Assembly: GCA_049972525.1 (NCBI GenBank)
Contig: JBMFKI010000002.1
Span: 62,001 to 126,000, forward strand
Direction of reading: 5' to 3'
From: JAVZLQ01 sp049972525
Lineage (GTDB): Archaea; Thermoproteota; Bathyarchaeia; Bathyarchaeales; Bathycorpusculaceae
Length of the DNA stretch: 64,000 bases
In this document: positions 16,811 to 25,245 of the stretch, in pieces
Layout: each line of letters starts with the position of its first letter
Position numbering within the stretch: position 1 is the first letter of the stretch
The notes under the pieces: model-generated
Database searches by the model: none
The model's input: the letters and a program-made list of their open reading frames with translations, nothing else
Told to the model about the DNA's origin: nothing
Program-made: the position numbers and the translations under genes

Positions 16811-18862
16811 TTAACTTTTGCCGCGTTCTAAAGCTTCTTTCACGCTTTCGTAAGCCTTCTTTGCTTCTTCAACAGCCACGCCATCTTCCAACGTTGTAAC
16901 ATCGCCTATGGCTGCTCCGCTTACAATTGCCCTTAACAGTCTTCTCATGATTTTGCCGCTTCTTGTTTTGGGTACAGAGTCAACGAAGGCTATCACAGCG
17001 TCTGAAGCCACAAGCGGCCCAATTGTGGTTCTCAAGTGCATTTTTATTTCGTTTGCAAGATTAGGGTCCGGCTTGTATCCTTGCTTAAGCACCGTGAAGA
17101 TGAACGGTATTTCCCCTTTGACAGGGTCAGTTTTGCCTATGCATGCTGATTCCGCAACTGCTGGATGCTTAATCATTGCCGATTCGATTTCTGCTGTTCC
17201 GATTCTGTGTCCTGCTACCTTTAACACGTCGTCTGCCCTTCCTAAAACCCATAGATAGCCATCCTTGTCCTTTATAGCAAAATCTCCAGTGTAGAAGTAT
17301 GTTTTACCCTTAAACCTTGACCAATAAACATCCACATATCTTTGCGGATTCTTGAAAAGCGTCATCAGCATAGCGGGCCATGGCGAAGTTATAGCCAGGT
17401 ATCCTCTAACGCCGGGTGGGCATGGATTTCCATCGTCATCGAGGACTTCTAATGTGACGCCTGGAAATGGGTAGCCGTTTGTTCCAGGTTTAAGTGGGAA
17501 GATTTTCCCCAATCCTGGATAGTGTCCTGTCAACATTTGTCCCGTTTCAGTCATCCACCATGTGCTTGAGGCCACAATGTCTCCTCTTCCGATGTTTTTG
17601 AAGTACCATTTGAAAGCTTCTGGGTTTATTGGTTCGCCGACTGAGTGGCAAATTCTAACTGTGGATAGGTCGTATTTTCGGACAAGCTCCTCTGGGAACT
17701 TCATAAGCATTCTTATGGCTGTTGGCGTTGTATAGAACAGTGTAACGCCATAGCGTTGAATTATGCTCCACCATCTGTCAGGACCAGGAAAATCTGGTGC
17801 GCCCTCATACATTATTGATGTTAAGCCCGTTAGAAGTGGACCATAAACTATGTAGGAGTGCCCAGTGACCCATCCAATGTCTGCTGTGCACCAATAAATG
17901 TCGTCTTCTTTTACATCAAATATTAGTTTCATAGTAGCGTACAATCCAACGGCATATCCGCCTATAGGAATTTGTGCTCCTTTAGGCGCGGCTGTTGTTC
18001 CCGAAGTGTAGAGTATGTATGCGAAATCTTCTGAACCGCATCTTTCAACTGGAACTTTCACGTTTTGCGGCGCATCTTTTACAAGTTCATGGTGCCAAAC
18101 ATCTATTTCATTGTTCCATGGTATTTCGTTGCCTGCTCTTCTGATGACTATTACCTTTTCTATTTTAACGCCGTTTTGTGCGCATATTTTTACGGCTTCA
18201 TCAACTATTGGTTTGAGACTTATTACTCTGCCCCTTCTATAGAACCCGTCAGCTGTGACAATTATTCTTGAACCTGCGTCCATGGCTCTTGTGGCCAACG
18301 CATCAGCGCTGAATCCGCTGTAAACTGCACTGTGTTTCGCGCCGAGTCTTTGCAGGGCAAGCATATAGAAGGGTAGTTCTGGTATCATGGGGAGATACAG
18401 CGTCACTATTTCGCCTTTCTTAACCTTCAGTTTTTCTCTGAGAGCGTAACTTATTACGTTGGATTCTCTATAAATATCGTAATACGTGAACTTTCTAACT
18501 TCCTTGGGCTGGTTTAACGTTTCGTCCCAGGGCTCGCCTTCCCAAATTAAAGCCAGCTTGTTCTTTCTTCCCTGTTCGATTTGCCAGTCCGTGTCAAGAT
18601 AGGCTAGGTTTGTTTCTCCTCCAACAAACCATCTGTAAAATGGAGGGTTGCTGTCATCCAGTACTTTGTTCCATTTTTTAAACCAGAAAATCTCGTTTGC
18701 CCACTTACTCCACCACTCTTCAACTGACTTTTTGTCTTTCACTGTGCTTTCGTACCATTTTTTGAAGTCACTTTTGTCCCACGCTCTGTCTTTCCAGCTT
18801 GGTGGAATTATGTCGGCTTCAAATTCCTTATAGACTTCCACTCCTTCCTTGGACATTAACAT
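16811..18862 (-). CDS. acs: AMP-forming acetyl-CoA synthetase
   Basis: A 683-residue ANL-superfamily enzyme converting acetate, ATP and CoA to acetyl-CoA, AMP and PPi. The P-loop-like A3 motif is YILYTSGTTAAPKGAQ; acyl-pocket and adenylate motifs include STWWMTETGQM and YFYTGDFAIKDKDGYLWVLG. The C-terminal PKTRSGKIMRR carries the catalytic Lys (Lys637 counted from the first Met) that is acetylated by Pat-type GNAT enzymes in bacteria. The N-terminal region (KDKKSVEEWWSKWANEIFWF) is typical of Acs. The PPi product could feed the pyrophosphatase HppA encoded nearby. Start is one of two Mets (18862 or 18856). A TATA element lies 38-50 bp upstream. SatP lies directly upstream on the same strand. 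Confidence 0.92.
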   Translation of the reverse strand: MLMSKEGVEVYKEFEADIIPPSWKDRAWDKSDFKKWYESTVKDKKSVEEWWSKWANEIFWFKKWNKVLDDSNPPFYRWFVGGETNLAYLDTDWQIEQGRKNKLALIWEGEPWDETLNQPKEVRKFTYYDIYRESNVISYALREKLKVKKGEIVTLYLPMIPELPFYMLALQRLGAKHSAVYSGFSADALATRAMDAGSRIIVTADGFYRRGRVISLKPIVDEAVKICAQNGVKIEKVIVIRRAGNEIPWNNEIDVWHHELVKDAPQNVKVPVERCGSEDFAYILYTSGTTAAPKGAQIPIGGYAVGLYATMKLIFDVKEDDIYWCTADIGWVTGHSYIVYGPLLTGLTSIMYEGAPDFPGPDRWWSIIQRYGVTLFYTTPTAIRMLMKFPEELVRKYDLSTVRICHSVGEPINPEAFKWYFKNIGRGDIVASSTWWMTETGQMLTGHYPGLGKIFPLKPGTNGYPFPGVTLEVLDDDGNPCPPGVRGYLAITSPWPAMLMTLFKNPQRYVDVYWSRFKGKTYFYTGDFAIKDKDGYLWVLGRADDVLKVAGHRIGTAEIESAMIKHPAVAESACIGKTDPVKGEIPFIFTVLKQGYKPDPNLANEIKMHLRTTIGPLVASDAVIAFVDSVPKTRSGKIMRRLLRAIVSGAAIGDVTTLEDGVAVEEAKKAYESVKEALERGKS

Positions 18863-18899
18863 TTCACCCTTTCAAGATTTTCTTTACAAAAATGTGCAA

Positions 18900-18912
18900 T
18901 TATATTTATATC
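18900..18912 (-). promoter_or_regulatory. TATA element upstream of acs
   Basis: On the minus strand GATATAAATATAA lies 38-50 bp upstream of the acs start, a normal distance for an archaeal core promoter. It suggests acs can be transcribed separately from satP, whose stop is 135 bp upstream. Confidence 0.5.
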
Positions 18913-18997
18913 TTTAGGTTGCTAAAATTGAAATCATCGTTAGTTTTTGCCGAAAAACTGCAAGCGTCTTCCTCATAAAAAGAGGAGAGTGTGAAGG

Positions 18998-19600
18998 TCA
19001 ACTTACCGGGCATATTGGTAAGACAGTTCTTCCGTAGGCTTCGTTTAGTACTTCTGCTATGGCTAGATAGACTGCGCTTAATCCACAGATTATTCCTTCG
19101 ACCCCAATTGCACGTGTGAAAAGTTCCAGGTCCGCTGCTGTCATTGGCGTATATGCCAGTATCGCTGATTTTGTTGCAAGTAGGAAGAAGAGGACTGCTA
19201 GGCTTATAAATATAAATTGTAGCGCGCGGTTGGCTTTCAACGTTCCGAAGAACATTGCTAGCGTGAATAATCCCCACATGAAGAAATACGCTGCTAAAGC
19301 TTCAGCTGAAGGTGCGTTGAGTCCCTTAAGAAAGGTGATTTGTGGTAGCAGATTTAGGATTACGAACGACCACCAAAACAATCCGTAAGAGGTGAACGCC
19401 ACAGTGCCGAATGTGTTGCCCTTCTTGTATTCCATTATTCCCGCTATAACTTGGGCGAGTCCACCGTAGGCTATTCCCATCGCCAAAACCATTGTGTCCA
19501 GTGGACCAAGCTGTGCGTTGTGGACAAAGTTTAGTAGAACCGTTGTTATTCCGAAGCCTAGAAGCCCCAATGGTGCGGGATTCGCTGACTTCTCACTCAT
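18998..19600 (-). CDS. SatP/YaaH (GPR1/FUN34) acetate transporter
   Basis: A 200-residue, six-span membrane protein of the acetate uptake transporter family. The hallmark NPAPLGLLGFG motif is at residues 7-17, at the entry of span 1, and AQVIAGIMEYKKGNTFGTVAF follows in the second/third span region. Aromatic residues in SYGLFWWSFVILNLLP match the conserved lining of the channel. Known relatives move acetate or succinate with protons or ammonium. Position between Acs and the P-type ATPase, with Acs downstream on the same strand, supports acetate movement across the membrane; direction (uptake or efflux) cannot be read from sequence. Length is normal. Confidence 0.88.
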   Translation of the reverse strand: MSEKSANPAPLGLLGFGITTVLLNFVHNAQLGPLDTMVLAMGIAYGGLAQVIAGIMEYKKGNTFGTVAFTSYGLFWWSFVILNLLPQITFLKGLNAPSAEALAAYFFMWGLFTLAMFFGTLKANRALQFIFISLAVLFFLLATKSAILAYTPMTAADLELFTRAIGVEGIICGLSAVYLAIAEVLNEAYGRTVLPICPVS

Positions 19601-19662
19601 ACTCTCATCTCTTTTTGCGGAAGTTTGTTTGATAATAAAAGGTGTGGATATAAGGCTTTTTG

Positions 19663-22425
19663 CTATGCCTTACGTCTTTTACTTGCAATGTACTTTCCTA
19701 GTTCCAAGGAACCGAAGACTATCGCTGTGAACAGTATCGCAATAGCCCAGTCTATAGGCTCTGGTGCATGTACATCAAATAGGTCTTGGAGGAAAGGCGT
19801 ATAAAGCACCATTAACTGGAGACCTAGGGATGAAAGTATTGCAACCCATAGGAACTTGTTTTTGAAGATGCCCACTTTGAAAACCGTATATCTCAGTGAA
19901 CGGGCTGATATTGCGTTTGCTAACTCCATTAGAATCATGGCCGTAAGCAGCTGCGTCCTCGCCTCAAGCAAGTGATACTCGTCTAACCATGGTTGACACA
20001 TGAAATACCCTGTCAGAAGCAGCGCCGTCATCATAATGGGCACTAGCATCAAATATAGTTTAACGTCTCGCGTGAAAACGCTTTCATTCGGGTCTCTTGG
20101 CTTTCTTTCCATCAAATCTGGATCGCCTGGATCTATTCCTAAGGCTAGGGCTGGTAAACCGTCCGTTGTCAAGTTAACCCATAAGAGCTGTATTGCGGTT
20201 AAGGCAACTGTTGGAGAAAGTTTCGGATCTCCACCTGGCTGGTAGGCTGAACCCGCCAAGTACGGAACGCTTATCATTACTATGAACATTACGAGGATCT
20301 CCATGATGTTGCAGCGCAGCAGATAGGTTAGATACTTCTTTATGTTATCGTAGATTTCACGGCCTTCTTTGACGGCTTTAACAATTGACGCGAAATTATC
20401 ATCTGTTAAAACCATGTCTGAGGCTTCCTTTGTTACCTCTGTGCCTGTTATTCCCATTGCAACGCCTATGTCTGCCATTTTAAGTGCTGGGGCATCATTA
20501 ACACCGTCGCCAGTCATTGCGACAACATATCCTTTCGCTTTCCAAGCCTTCACAATTCTCATTTTGTGTTCAGGTGAAACACGAGCATAAATCACGATGT
20601 TCTCGACCATTTGAGTTAGCTGTTCATCATTTATTTTGTCCAACTCTTGACCAGTAAGCACTTGGCTTGGCGCTTCGTTTTCGCCTATTAAGTTAAGTTC
20701 TTTTGCCACAGCAACAGCCGTAAGTTTATGGTCACCAGTTACCATGACTACTTTGATTCCAGCGTTTCTGCAAAGGGAAATTGCATCTTTAACTTCTTCC
20801 CTTGGAGGGTCAATCATTCCCATTATTCCAACAAAAGTCATATCATTCTCAATTTTCTCGTCAAAATTTGTTGCAGATTCTGGCAGTTCTCTGTAGGCAA
20901 AGCCTAAATTCCTCAGCGCCTGCATTGCCATAGCCTCGTTTACCGTCAGTATTTTTTCTTTGTCTTCTGCCGTTATTTTGCGCACTTTTCCCTTTGAAAG
21001 AATCTTAGTGCATCTTTCCAAAACTATTTCTGGTGCTCCTTTCATGAAAGCCATTTTCTTTTTAGATGCCAAGTGAACTGTTGTCATGCGTTTTCTTTCG
21101 GAAGAGAATGGGACTTCACCTATGCGTGGGGTTTCTTTTTCTAACTCTTCTTTCCATAATCCAGCTTTTGCTGCAGCAACAACTAAAGCGCCTTCTGTGG
21201 GGTCACCTTTAATTATCCATCTTCCACTTTCGGTTTCTTTCTCCAACTTTGCATCATTGCACAATGTTGAAACTTTTAAGAGCGCTACGAGTTCCTCTTC
21301 TTGCGCTGGGTCCAATTTTTTGTCTTCAAATAGGAACTCGCCTTGTGGTTCGTAGCCTACTCCTGAAACTTTTATTGTTTGGTCATTCACGTAAATTCTT
21401 TGAACGGTCATTTCGCCTTTGGTCATTGTTCCAGTTTTGTCGGCGCAGATGACGCTTGTGCATCCTAATGTTTCAACGGCTGGAAGTCTCCTAACTATAG
21501 TGTTAACCTTAGCCATACGATACATGCCAACAGCAAGGGCGCCAGTCACTATGGCGGGTAATGCTTCTGGAACTGCAGCAACCGCAAGGCTTACACCCCA
21601 CAAAATCATGTCAAGGGGATTGCGCCCCTCCACTATGCCTATAGCTGCCACAGTTAAACAAACAGCAATACATAATATTCCAATCCATTTCCCAACAGAA
21701 GCCATACGTTTTTCCAGAGGCGTTTCCTCTTCCTCAGTAACTTGAACCATCTTGGCTATTTTGCCAAACTCCGTGTTCATCCCAGTTGAAGTGACAACAG
21801 CTTTTCCACGCCCATAAACAACAGCTGTTCCAGTAAAAACGATGTTTCGCCTCTCGGGAATCCCAGTTTCTTCAGGTAATGGATCCACAGTTTTATTTAC
21901 TGGCGTGGATTCCCCTGTTAATGGAGCCTCATCCATTTTTAGGTTAATAGCTTCAATAAGTCTCGCGTCTGCTGGAACCTTATCGCCAGTGTATAATAGG
22001 ATGATGTCGCCTGGAACAATTTCGCTTGCCTGAACCTTAACTTCTTTTCCGTCACGTAACACCATGGCTGTTGGTGCCGTCATCTTCTTTAATGCTTCTA
22101 AAGCCTTTTCTGAACGGTACTCTTCGACAAAACCCAAGATGGCGCATGCCAAAACTATGGCGATTATGACTATGGCGTCAGTAATTTCGCCTAAATAAAT
22201 CGAAAGCCCTGTTGCAATTAAAAGTATGATAATTAGTATGTCTGCAAACTGCTCCAAGAAAAGCCTAATTGGCGATATTCCCTTCTCCTTCTTAAGCTCA
22301 TTAGGACCATATTCCTGTAGGCGTTTCTGCACTTCTTCTTGACTTAAACCATTCTCCTTCGCATTCAGAGCCTTCAAAGTTTCTTCAATTTCCATCGCAT
22401 GCCAAGGTTTCGACATACTTTTCAC
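19663..22425 (-). CDS. Ca2+-type P-type ATPase
   Basis: A 920-residue P2-type cation pump. Actuator motif LTGES (in DEAPLTGESTPVN), phosphorylation motif ICADKTGTMTKGEM, nucleotide-domain segment MAFMKGAPEIVLERC and hinge TGDGVNDAPALKMADIG are all intact. Span 4 has AVPEALPAIVTG and span 6 has WVNLTTDGLPALALG, matching the Asn/Thr/Asp ligands of SERCA/PMR1-like Ca2+ pumps rather than heavy-metal pumps. Ten spans are expected. The N-terminal cation-ATPase region begins WHAMEIEETLKALNAKENGL. It is divergent from hppA with ~150 bp between the starts; Ca2+ or Mn2+ export is the likely job. Several Mets occur near the start (codons 1, 4 and 10). Confidence 0.88.
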   Translation of the reverse strand: MKSMSKPWHAMEIEETLKALNAKENGLSQEEVQKRLQEYGPNELKKEKGISPIRLFLEQFADILIIILLIATGLSIYLGEITDAIVIIAIVLACAILGFVEEYRSEKALEALKKMTAPTAMVLRDGKEVKVQASEIVPGDIILLYTGDKVPADARLIEAINLKMDEAPLTGESTPVNKTVDPLPEETGIPERRNIVFTGTAVVYGRGKAVVTSTGMNTEFGKIAKMVQVTEEEETPLEKRMASVGKWIGILCIAVCLTVAAIGIVEGRNPLDMILWGVSLAVAAVPEALPAIVTGALAVGMYRMAKVNTIVRRLPAVETLGCTSVICADKTGTMTKGEMTVQRIYVNDQTIKVSGVGYEPQGEFLFEDKKLDPAQEEELVALLKVSTLCNDAKLEKETESGRWIIKGDPTEGALVVAAAKAGLWKEELEKETPRIGEVPFSSERKRMTTVHLASKKKMAFMKGAPEIVLERCTKILSKGKVRKITAEDKEKILTVNEAMAMQALRNLGFAYRELPESATNFDEKIENDMTFVGIMGMIDPPREEVKDAISLCRNAGIKVVMVTGDHKLTAVAVAKELNLIGENEAPSQVLTGQELDKINDEQLTQMVENIVIYARVSPEHKMRIVKAWKAKGYVVAMTGDGVNDAPALKMADIGVAMGITGTEVTKEASDMVLTDDNFASIVKAVKEGREIYDNIKKYLTYLLRCNIMEILVMFIVMISVPYLAGSAYQPGGDPKLSPTVALTAIQLLWVNLTTDGLPALALGIDPGDPDLMERKPRDPNESVFTRDVKLYLMLVPIMMTALLLTGYFMCQPWLDEYHLLEARTQLLTAMILMELANAISARSLRYTVFKVGIFKNKFLWVAILSSLGLQLMVLYTPFLQDLFDVHAPEPIDWAIAILFTAIVFGSLELGKYIASKRRKA

Positions 22426-22576
22426 TCCACTCGTTAATTAAACACGGAACTTGTTAACATATTTTGGTTATATTCTTTTCTAATTAAAATTGGCGGTTGG
22501 CAAATAAGTTTATTAAGATATTCCCTACTCAACTCTAAGAGTATTAAAAGAATATGGAAGAGTTGGAGGAAAAAGC

Positions 22577-24664
22577 ATGTTTGAACCGTGGTTTGTAGCG
22601 CCGCTGTCAGCTTTAATTTCAGTAATTGTCGGGTTGTACTTCTATCATTACGTAAACAAACAAGACAATGGAACAGAACGAATGCAGGAAATTGCTGCTG
22701 CCATAAAAGAAGGCGCAGACGCTTTTCTGAGACGAGAATACACCGTGCTGGCAATGTTCGTGGTTGTCGTAGCAGTAATAATCTGCATATTCTTACCGCA
22801 GCCGTTATGGGAACCGCACGATCTACTGCTTAACATTCAACTGGCAATAGCATACATGTTCGGTTCCTTCTGTTCAGCGTTAGCCGGTTATTTGGGATTG
22901 AATGTTGCAACAAAAGCCAATGCTAAAGTGGCTAATGCAGCACAAAAGGGATTGAATAAGGCTTTTCCAATAGGTTTCCGAGGTGGAGCAGTGATGGGTT
23001 TAGCCGTTGTAGGTTTAGGCTTACTTGGAATAAGCATAGTCTACGCAATCACCGGAATGTCCGCAGAACAAGCAATCCCAGGAGTGTTAGCCTACAGCTT
23101 CGGAGCCAGCTCACTTTCACTTTTCGCCAAAGCCGGAGGAGGCATCTACACAAAAACCGCAGACATCAGCGCAGACCTCGTCGGCAAAGTGGAACTGGGA
23201 ATCCCAGAAGATGATCCACGAAACCCAGCCGTCATAGCTGACAACGTAGGCGACAACGTAGGCGACGTTGCTGGCATGGGAGCAGACCTCTTCGACTCGT
23301 ACGTTGCAAGCGTTGTAGCCGCCATGATTTTAGGCGTAGGACTTGACGTCCCAAGCAAGTATGTGCAAATACCGCTCGTGTTCGCTGGGTTAGGCATACT
23401 ATCCGCTGTCATAGGCGCATTATTAGTTAGAGTTGGACCTAAGGGCGATCCTGGCGCAGCGTTAAATGGCGGCACATACATAACATGCATAGCCTTTGGA
23501 ATTTTAACCGCCTTAGCTACATGGTATCTTGGATACGAGTGGGCTTTTTGGGGAGCAGTAGTTGTAGGCCTTGTGGCTGGAATAATAATTGGCGTCACAA
23601 GCGATTACTTCACTTCAGAAGATAAAGCTCCAGTTTTAAAGACGGCAGAAGCATCTGAAACCGGACCTGCATTGAACATTATAACTGGGTTCTCCTATGG
23701 TCTACGCAGCACAATCTTTCCTTTGATTGGCATAGCCGTAGCAGCAGTAATCTCATATAAAGTATGTGAACCTTTAGGCATAAAATACGCCTTGTATGGA
23801 ATAGCCCTCGCAGCCCTTGGTATGCTTTCAATTGTCGGATTAACAGTTTCAAACGACGCCTATGGTCCAATCGTTGATAATTCTAAAGGCATAGCTGAAC
23901 AATCTGGGCTCAGCGAAGAAGTAATAGCTATTACAGATGAGCTTGATTCTGCTGGAAACACGGCAAAAGCGATAACTAAAGGCTTCGCAATAGGAGCAGC
24001 AGGACTAACCGTAATCGCATTGTTAGCAGCATTTCAGGAAACAGCTTTTCGAATCACTGAACAAACTGTTACTTTTGACATTATGGACCCCATTGTTCTG
24101 CTTGGTGCACTAATAGGAGTAGCTATTCCTGCGGTTTTCTCAGCTATGGTTATGCTTGGCGTCGGAAGAAACGCCGAACGAATGGTTGCTGAAATCAGAA
24201 GACAATTTAGAGAGATTCCAGGTCTCAGAGAAGGAAAGCAAGGCGTTAAACCTGATTATGCAAAATGCGTTGACATCGCAACAGTTGGCGCATTACGTGA
24301 ACTTATGCCAGCAAGCATAACAATAATTGTGGCAACTTTGATTATAGGCTTTGCAGGTGGAATAAAGGCGCTCGGAGGATTCCTTGCGGGTGCTATATTC
24401 TCAAGCTTGCTGCTCGCTCTTTTGATGAGCAATGCTGGCGGCCTCTGGGACAACGCCAAAAAGCTAATTGAATCTGGCAAACACGGCGGAAAAGGTTCAG
24501 ACGCACACAAGGCCGCAGTGGTTGGCGACACTGTTGGCGACCCATTCAAGGATACTGCTGGCCCTTCACTTAACACCATGATCACGGTGATGTCATTAAT
24601 CGCCACGCTATTCGCCACATTAATTGTTAATTATAACCTGCTCAAACTTTTGGGAATACAATAG
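22577..24664 (+). CDS. hppA: Membrane-bound ion-translocating pyrophosphatase
   Basis: A 695-residue, ~16-span enzyme coupling PPi hydrolysis to H+ (or Na+) pumping. Catalytic motifs are ADISADLVGKVE, the double DNVGDNVGDVAGMGADLFDS, and the C-terminal GDTVGDPFKDTAGPSLN. The selectivity segment reads SAGNTAKAITKGFAIGAA. Lys after GNTA and Thr three residues later are the residues found in K+-independent enzymes (K+-dependent ones have Ala and Gly/Ala), so this is best called a K+-independent, presumably H+-pumping type. It could recover energy from PPi made by Acs and biosynthesis. Divergent from the P-type ATPase; followed by tRNA-Ser on the other strand. Confidence 0.93.
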   Translation: MFEPWFVAPLSALISVIVGLYFYHYVNKQDNGTERMQEIAAAIKEGADAFLRREYTVLAMFVVVVAVIICIFLPQPLWEPHDLLLNIQLAIAYMFGSFCSALAGYLGLNVATKANAKVANAAQKGLNKAFPIGFRGGAVMGLAVVGLGLLGISIVYAITGMSAEQAIPGVLAYSFGASSLSLFAKAGGGIYTKTADISADLVGKVELGIPEDDPRNPAVIADNVGDNVGDVAGMGADLFDSYVASVVAAMILGVGLDVPSKYVQIPLVFAGLGILSAVIGALLVRVGPKGDPGAALNGGTYITCIAFGILTALATWYLGYEWAFWGAVVVGLVAGIIIGVTSDYFTSEDKAPVLKTAEASETGPALNIITGFSYGLRSTIFPLIGIAVAAVISYKVCEPLGIKYALYGIALAALGMLSIVGLTVSNDAYGPIVDNSKGIAEQSGLSEEVIAITDELDSAGNTAKAITKGFAIGAAGLTVIALLAAFQETAFRITEQTVTFDIMDPIVLLGALIGVAIPAVFSAMVMLGVGRNAERMVAEIRRQFREIPGLREGKQGVKPDYAKCVDIATVGALRELMPASITIIVATLIIGFAGGIKALGGFLAGAIFSSLLLALLMSNAGGLWDNAKKLIESGKHGGKGSDAHKAAVVGDTVGDPFKDTAGPSLNTMITVMSLIATLFATLIVNYNLLKLLGIQ

Positions 24665-24698
24665 GCTTAACTTAAGTCTAACTTTCTCCTTTTTCTGA

Positions 24699-24817
24699 CG
24701 CCGGGAGTGGGATTCGAACCCACGCGGCCCCGAAGGACCACAGGCTCTCAAGGCCTGCGCGTTATCCACTCCGCCCACGGGATGACAAGACACGCGTGTC
24801 TTGTTCATTATCCCGGC
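24699..24817 (-). tRNA. tRNA-Ser(UGA) with an intron between positions 8 and 9
   Basis: Read on the minus strand, the 3' acceptor TCCCGGC with discriminator G ends at 24699; no CCA is encoded. The T-arm is GTGGG-TTCGAAT-CCCAC, and a long variable arm containing GGTCC-TTCG-GGGCC marks a class II tRNA. The anticodon arm is CAGGC-CTTGAGA-GCCTG, giving UGA (Ser). The D-stem is GCG/CGC. The matching 5' acceptor GCCGGGA is not adjacent to the D-arm but 34 nt further upstream at 24811-24817. Removing 24776-24809 gives an 85-nt tRNA with U8 and G9 in place. A second copy of the acceptor heptamer lies at 24821-24827, so a start there cannot be excluded, but only the inner copy gives the perfect fold. 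Confidence 0.88.
24776..24809 (-). other. 34-nt archaeal tRNA intron with bulge-helix-bulge
   Basis: The exon-intron junctions fold as a full bulge-helix-bulge: outer pair GC/GC, 3-nt bulge TGG at the 3' site, central 4-bp helix CGGG/CCCG, 3-nt bulge ATA at the 5' site, inner helix ATG/CAT, then a perfect 10-bp hairpin at 24785-24804 (ACAAGACACG/CGTGTCTTGT). Cutting after the second base of each bulge, as EndA does, yields exactly U8 joined to G9. This fit of folding and tRNA numbering is direct sequence evidence. The location between acceptor and D-arm is non-canonical; most archaeal tRNA introns are at 37/38. Confidence 0.82.
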
Positions 24818-24869
24818 ATTTCCCGGCACCAGTAGATAAGCTTGTCTAATTCGCTCCATCTTAAAATGT

Positions 24870-25082
24870 TTACTCGAGGCTTTTAGCAATAACCTTGTTT
24901 TCCGTGCTGCGTTTTTCCAGTATTTCTCTGTACCCTATGCCCATTACTTCGATTATTTGGTTTATCACCCGGAACGTGGATGTTTTTTCCAAGGCATAAA
25001 CCCTCTTCTTGTTCCTAACTAAAATCGTTAGCAAATAAAAATTCTTGGTCTTCAGACTGCGCCACTTTAAATGCCTAGATAT
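24870..25082 (-). other. Unassigned open stretch of ~70 codons, possible gene remnant
   Basis: Within the ~420 bp between tRNA-Ser and the Lrp-like pseudogene, one minus-strand frame stays open for about 70 codons and ends in TAA at 24870-24872. It reads like protein: KTKNFYLLTILVRNKKRVY, then STFRVINQIIEVMGIGYREI and ENKVIAKSLE. There is no ATG at a sensible position; TTG or CTG codons near its 5' end are the only starts. I do not recognise the family. It may be a small gene with a rare start or the tail of a decayed gene. I see nothing else in 24828-25245 beyond AT-rich spacer. Confidence 0.3.
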
Positions 25083-25245
25083 CTAACAATTAGAAGTCGC
25101 TTGTAATTTTACTTTTAAAGTTTAGCAATATCCCGCCATACCGGCCTTGTGAATTTTAGGTGGTTTTGGCTTCTAAAACATTTCCGTTTTATTCCGCAGT
25201 TTAAATAAACCGTATGTATTAATGATAGATACATAATAAGACTTG

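Noticed and set aside
23241..23276. Short repeated DNA unit around 23.25 kb
   Set aside because: It encodes the conserved DNVGDNVGD catalytic motif of HppA, so the repetition is functional protein sequence.
23146..23598. Long antisense open frame (150 codons) within hppA
   Set aside because: Composition follows from the opposite strand of a highly conserved pyrophosphatase gene; no protein family features.
24699..24784. Unspliced tRNA-Ser with a mispaired acceptor next to the D-arm
   Set aside because: The bases before the D-arm (ATCCCGT) cannot pair with the 3' acceptor TCCCGGC, whereas the upstream GCCGGGA pairs perfectly.
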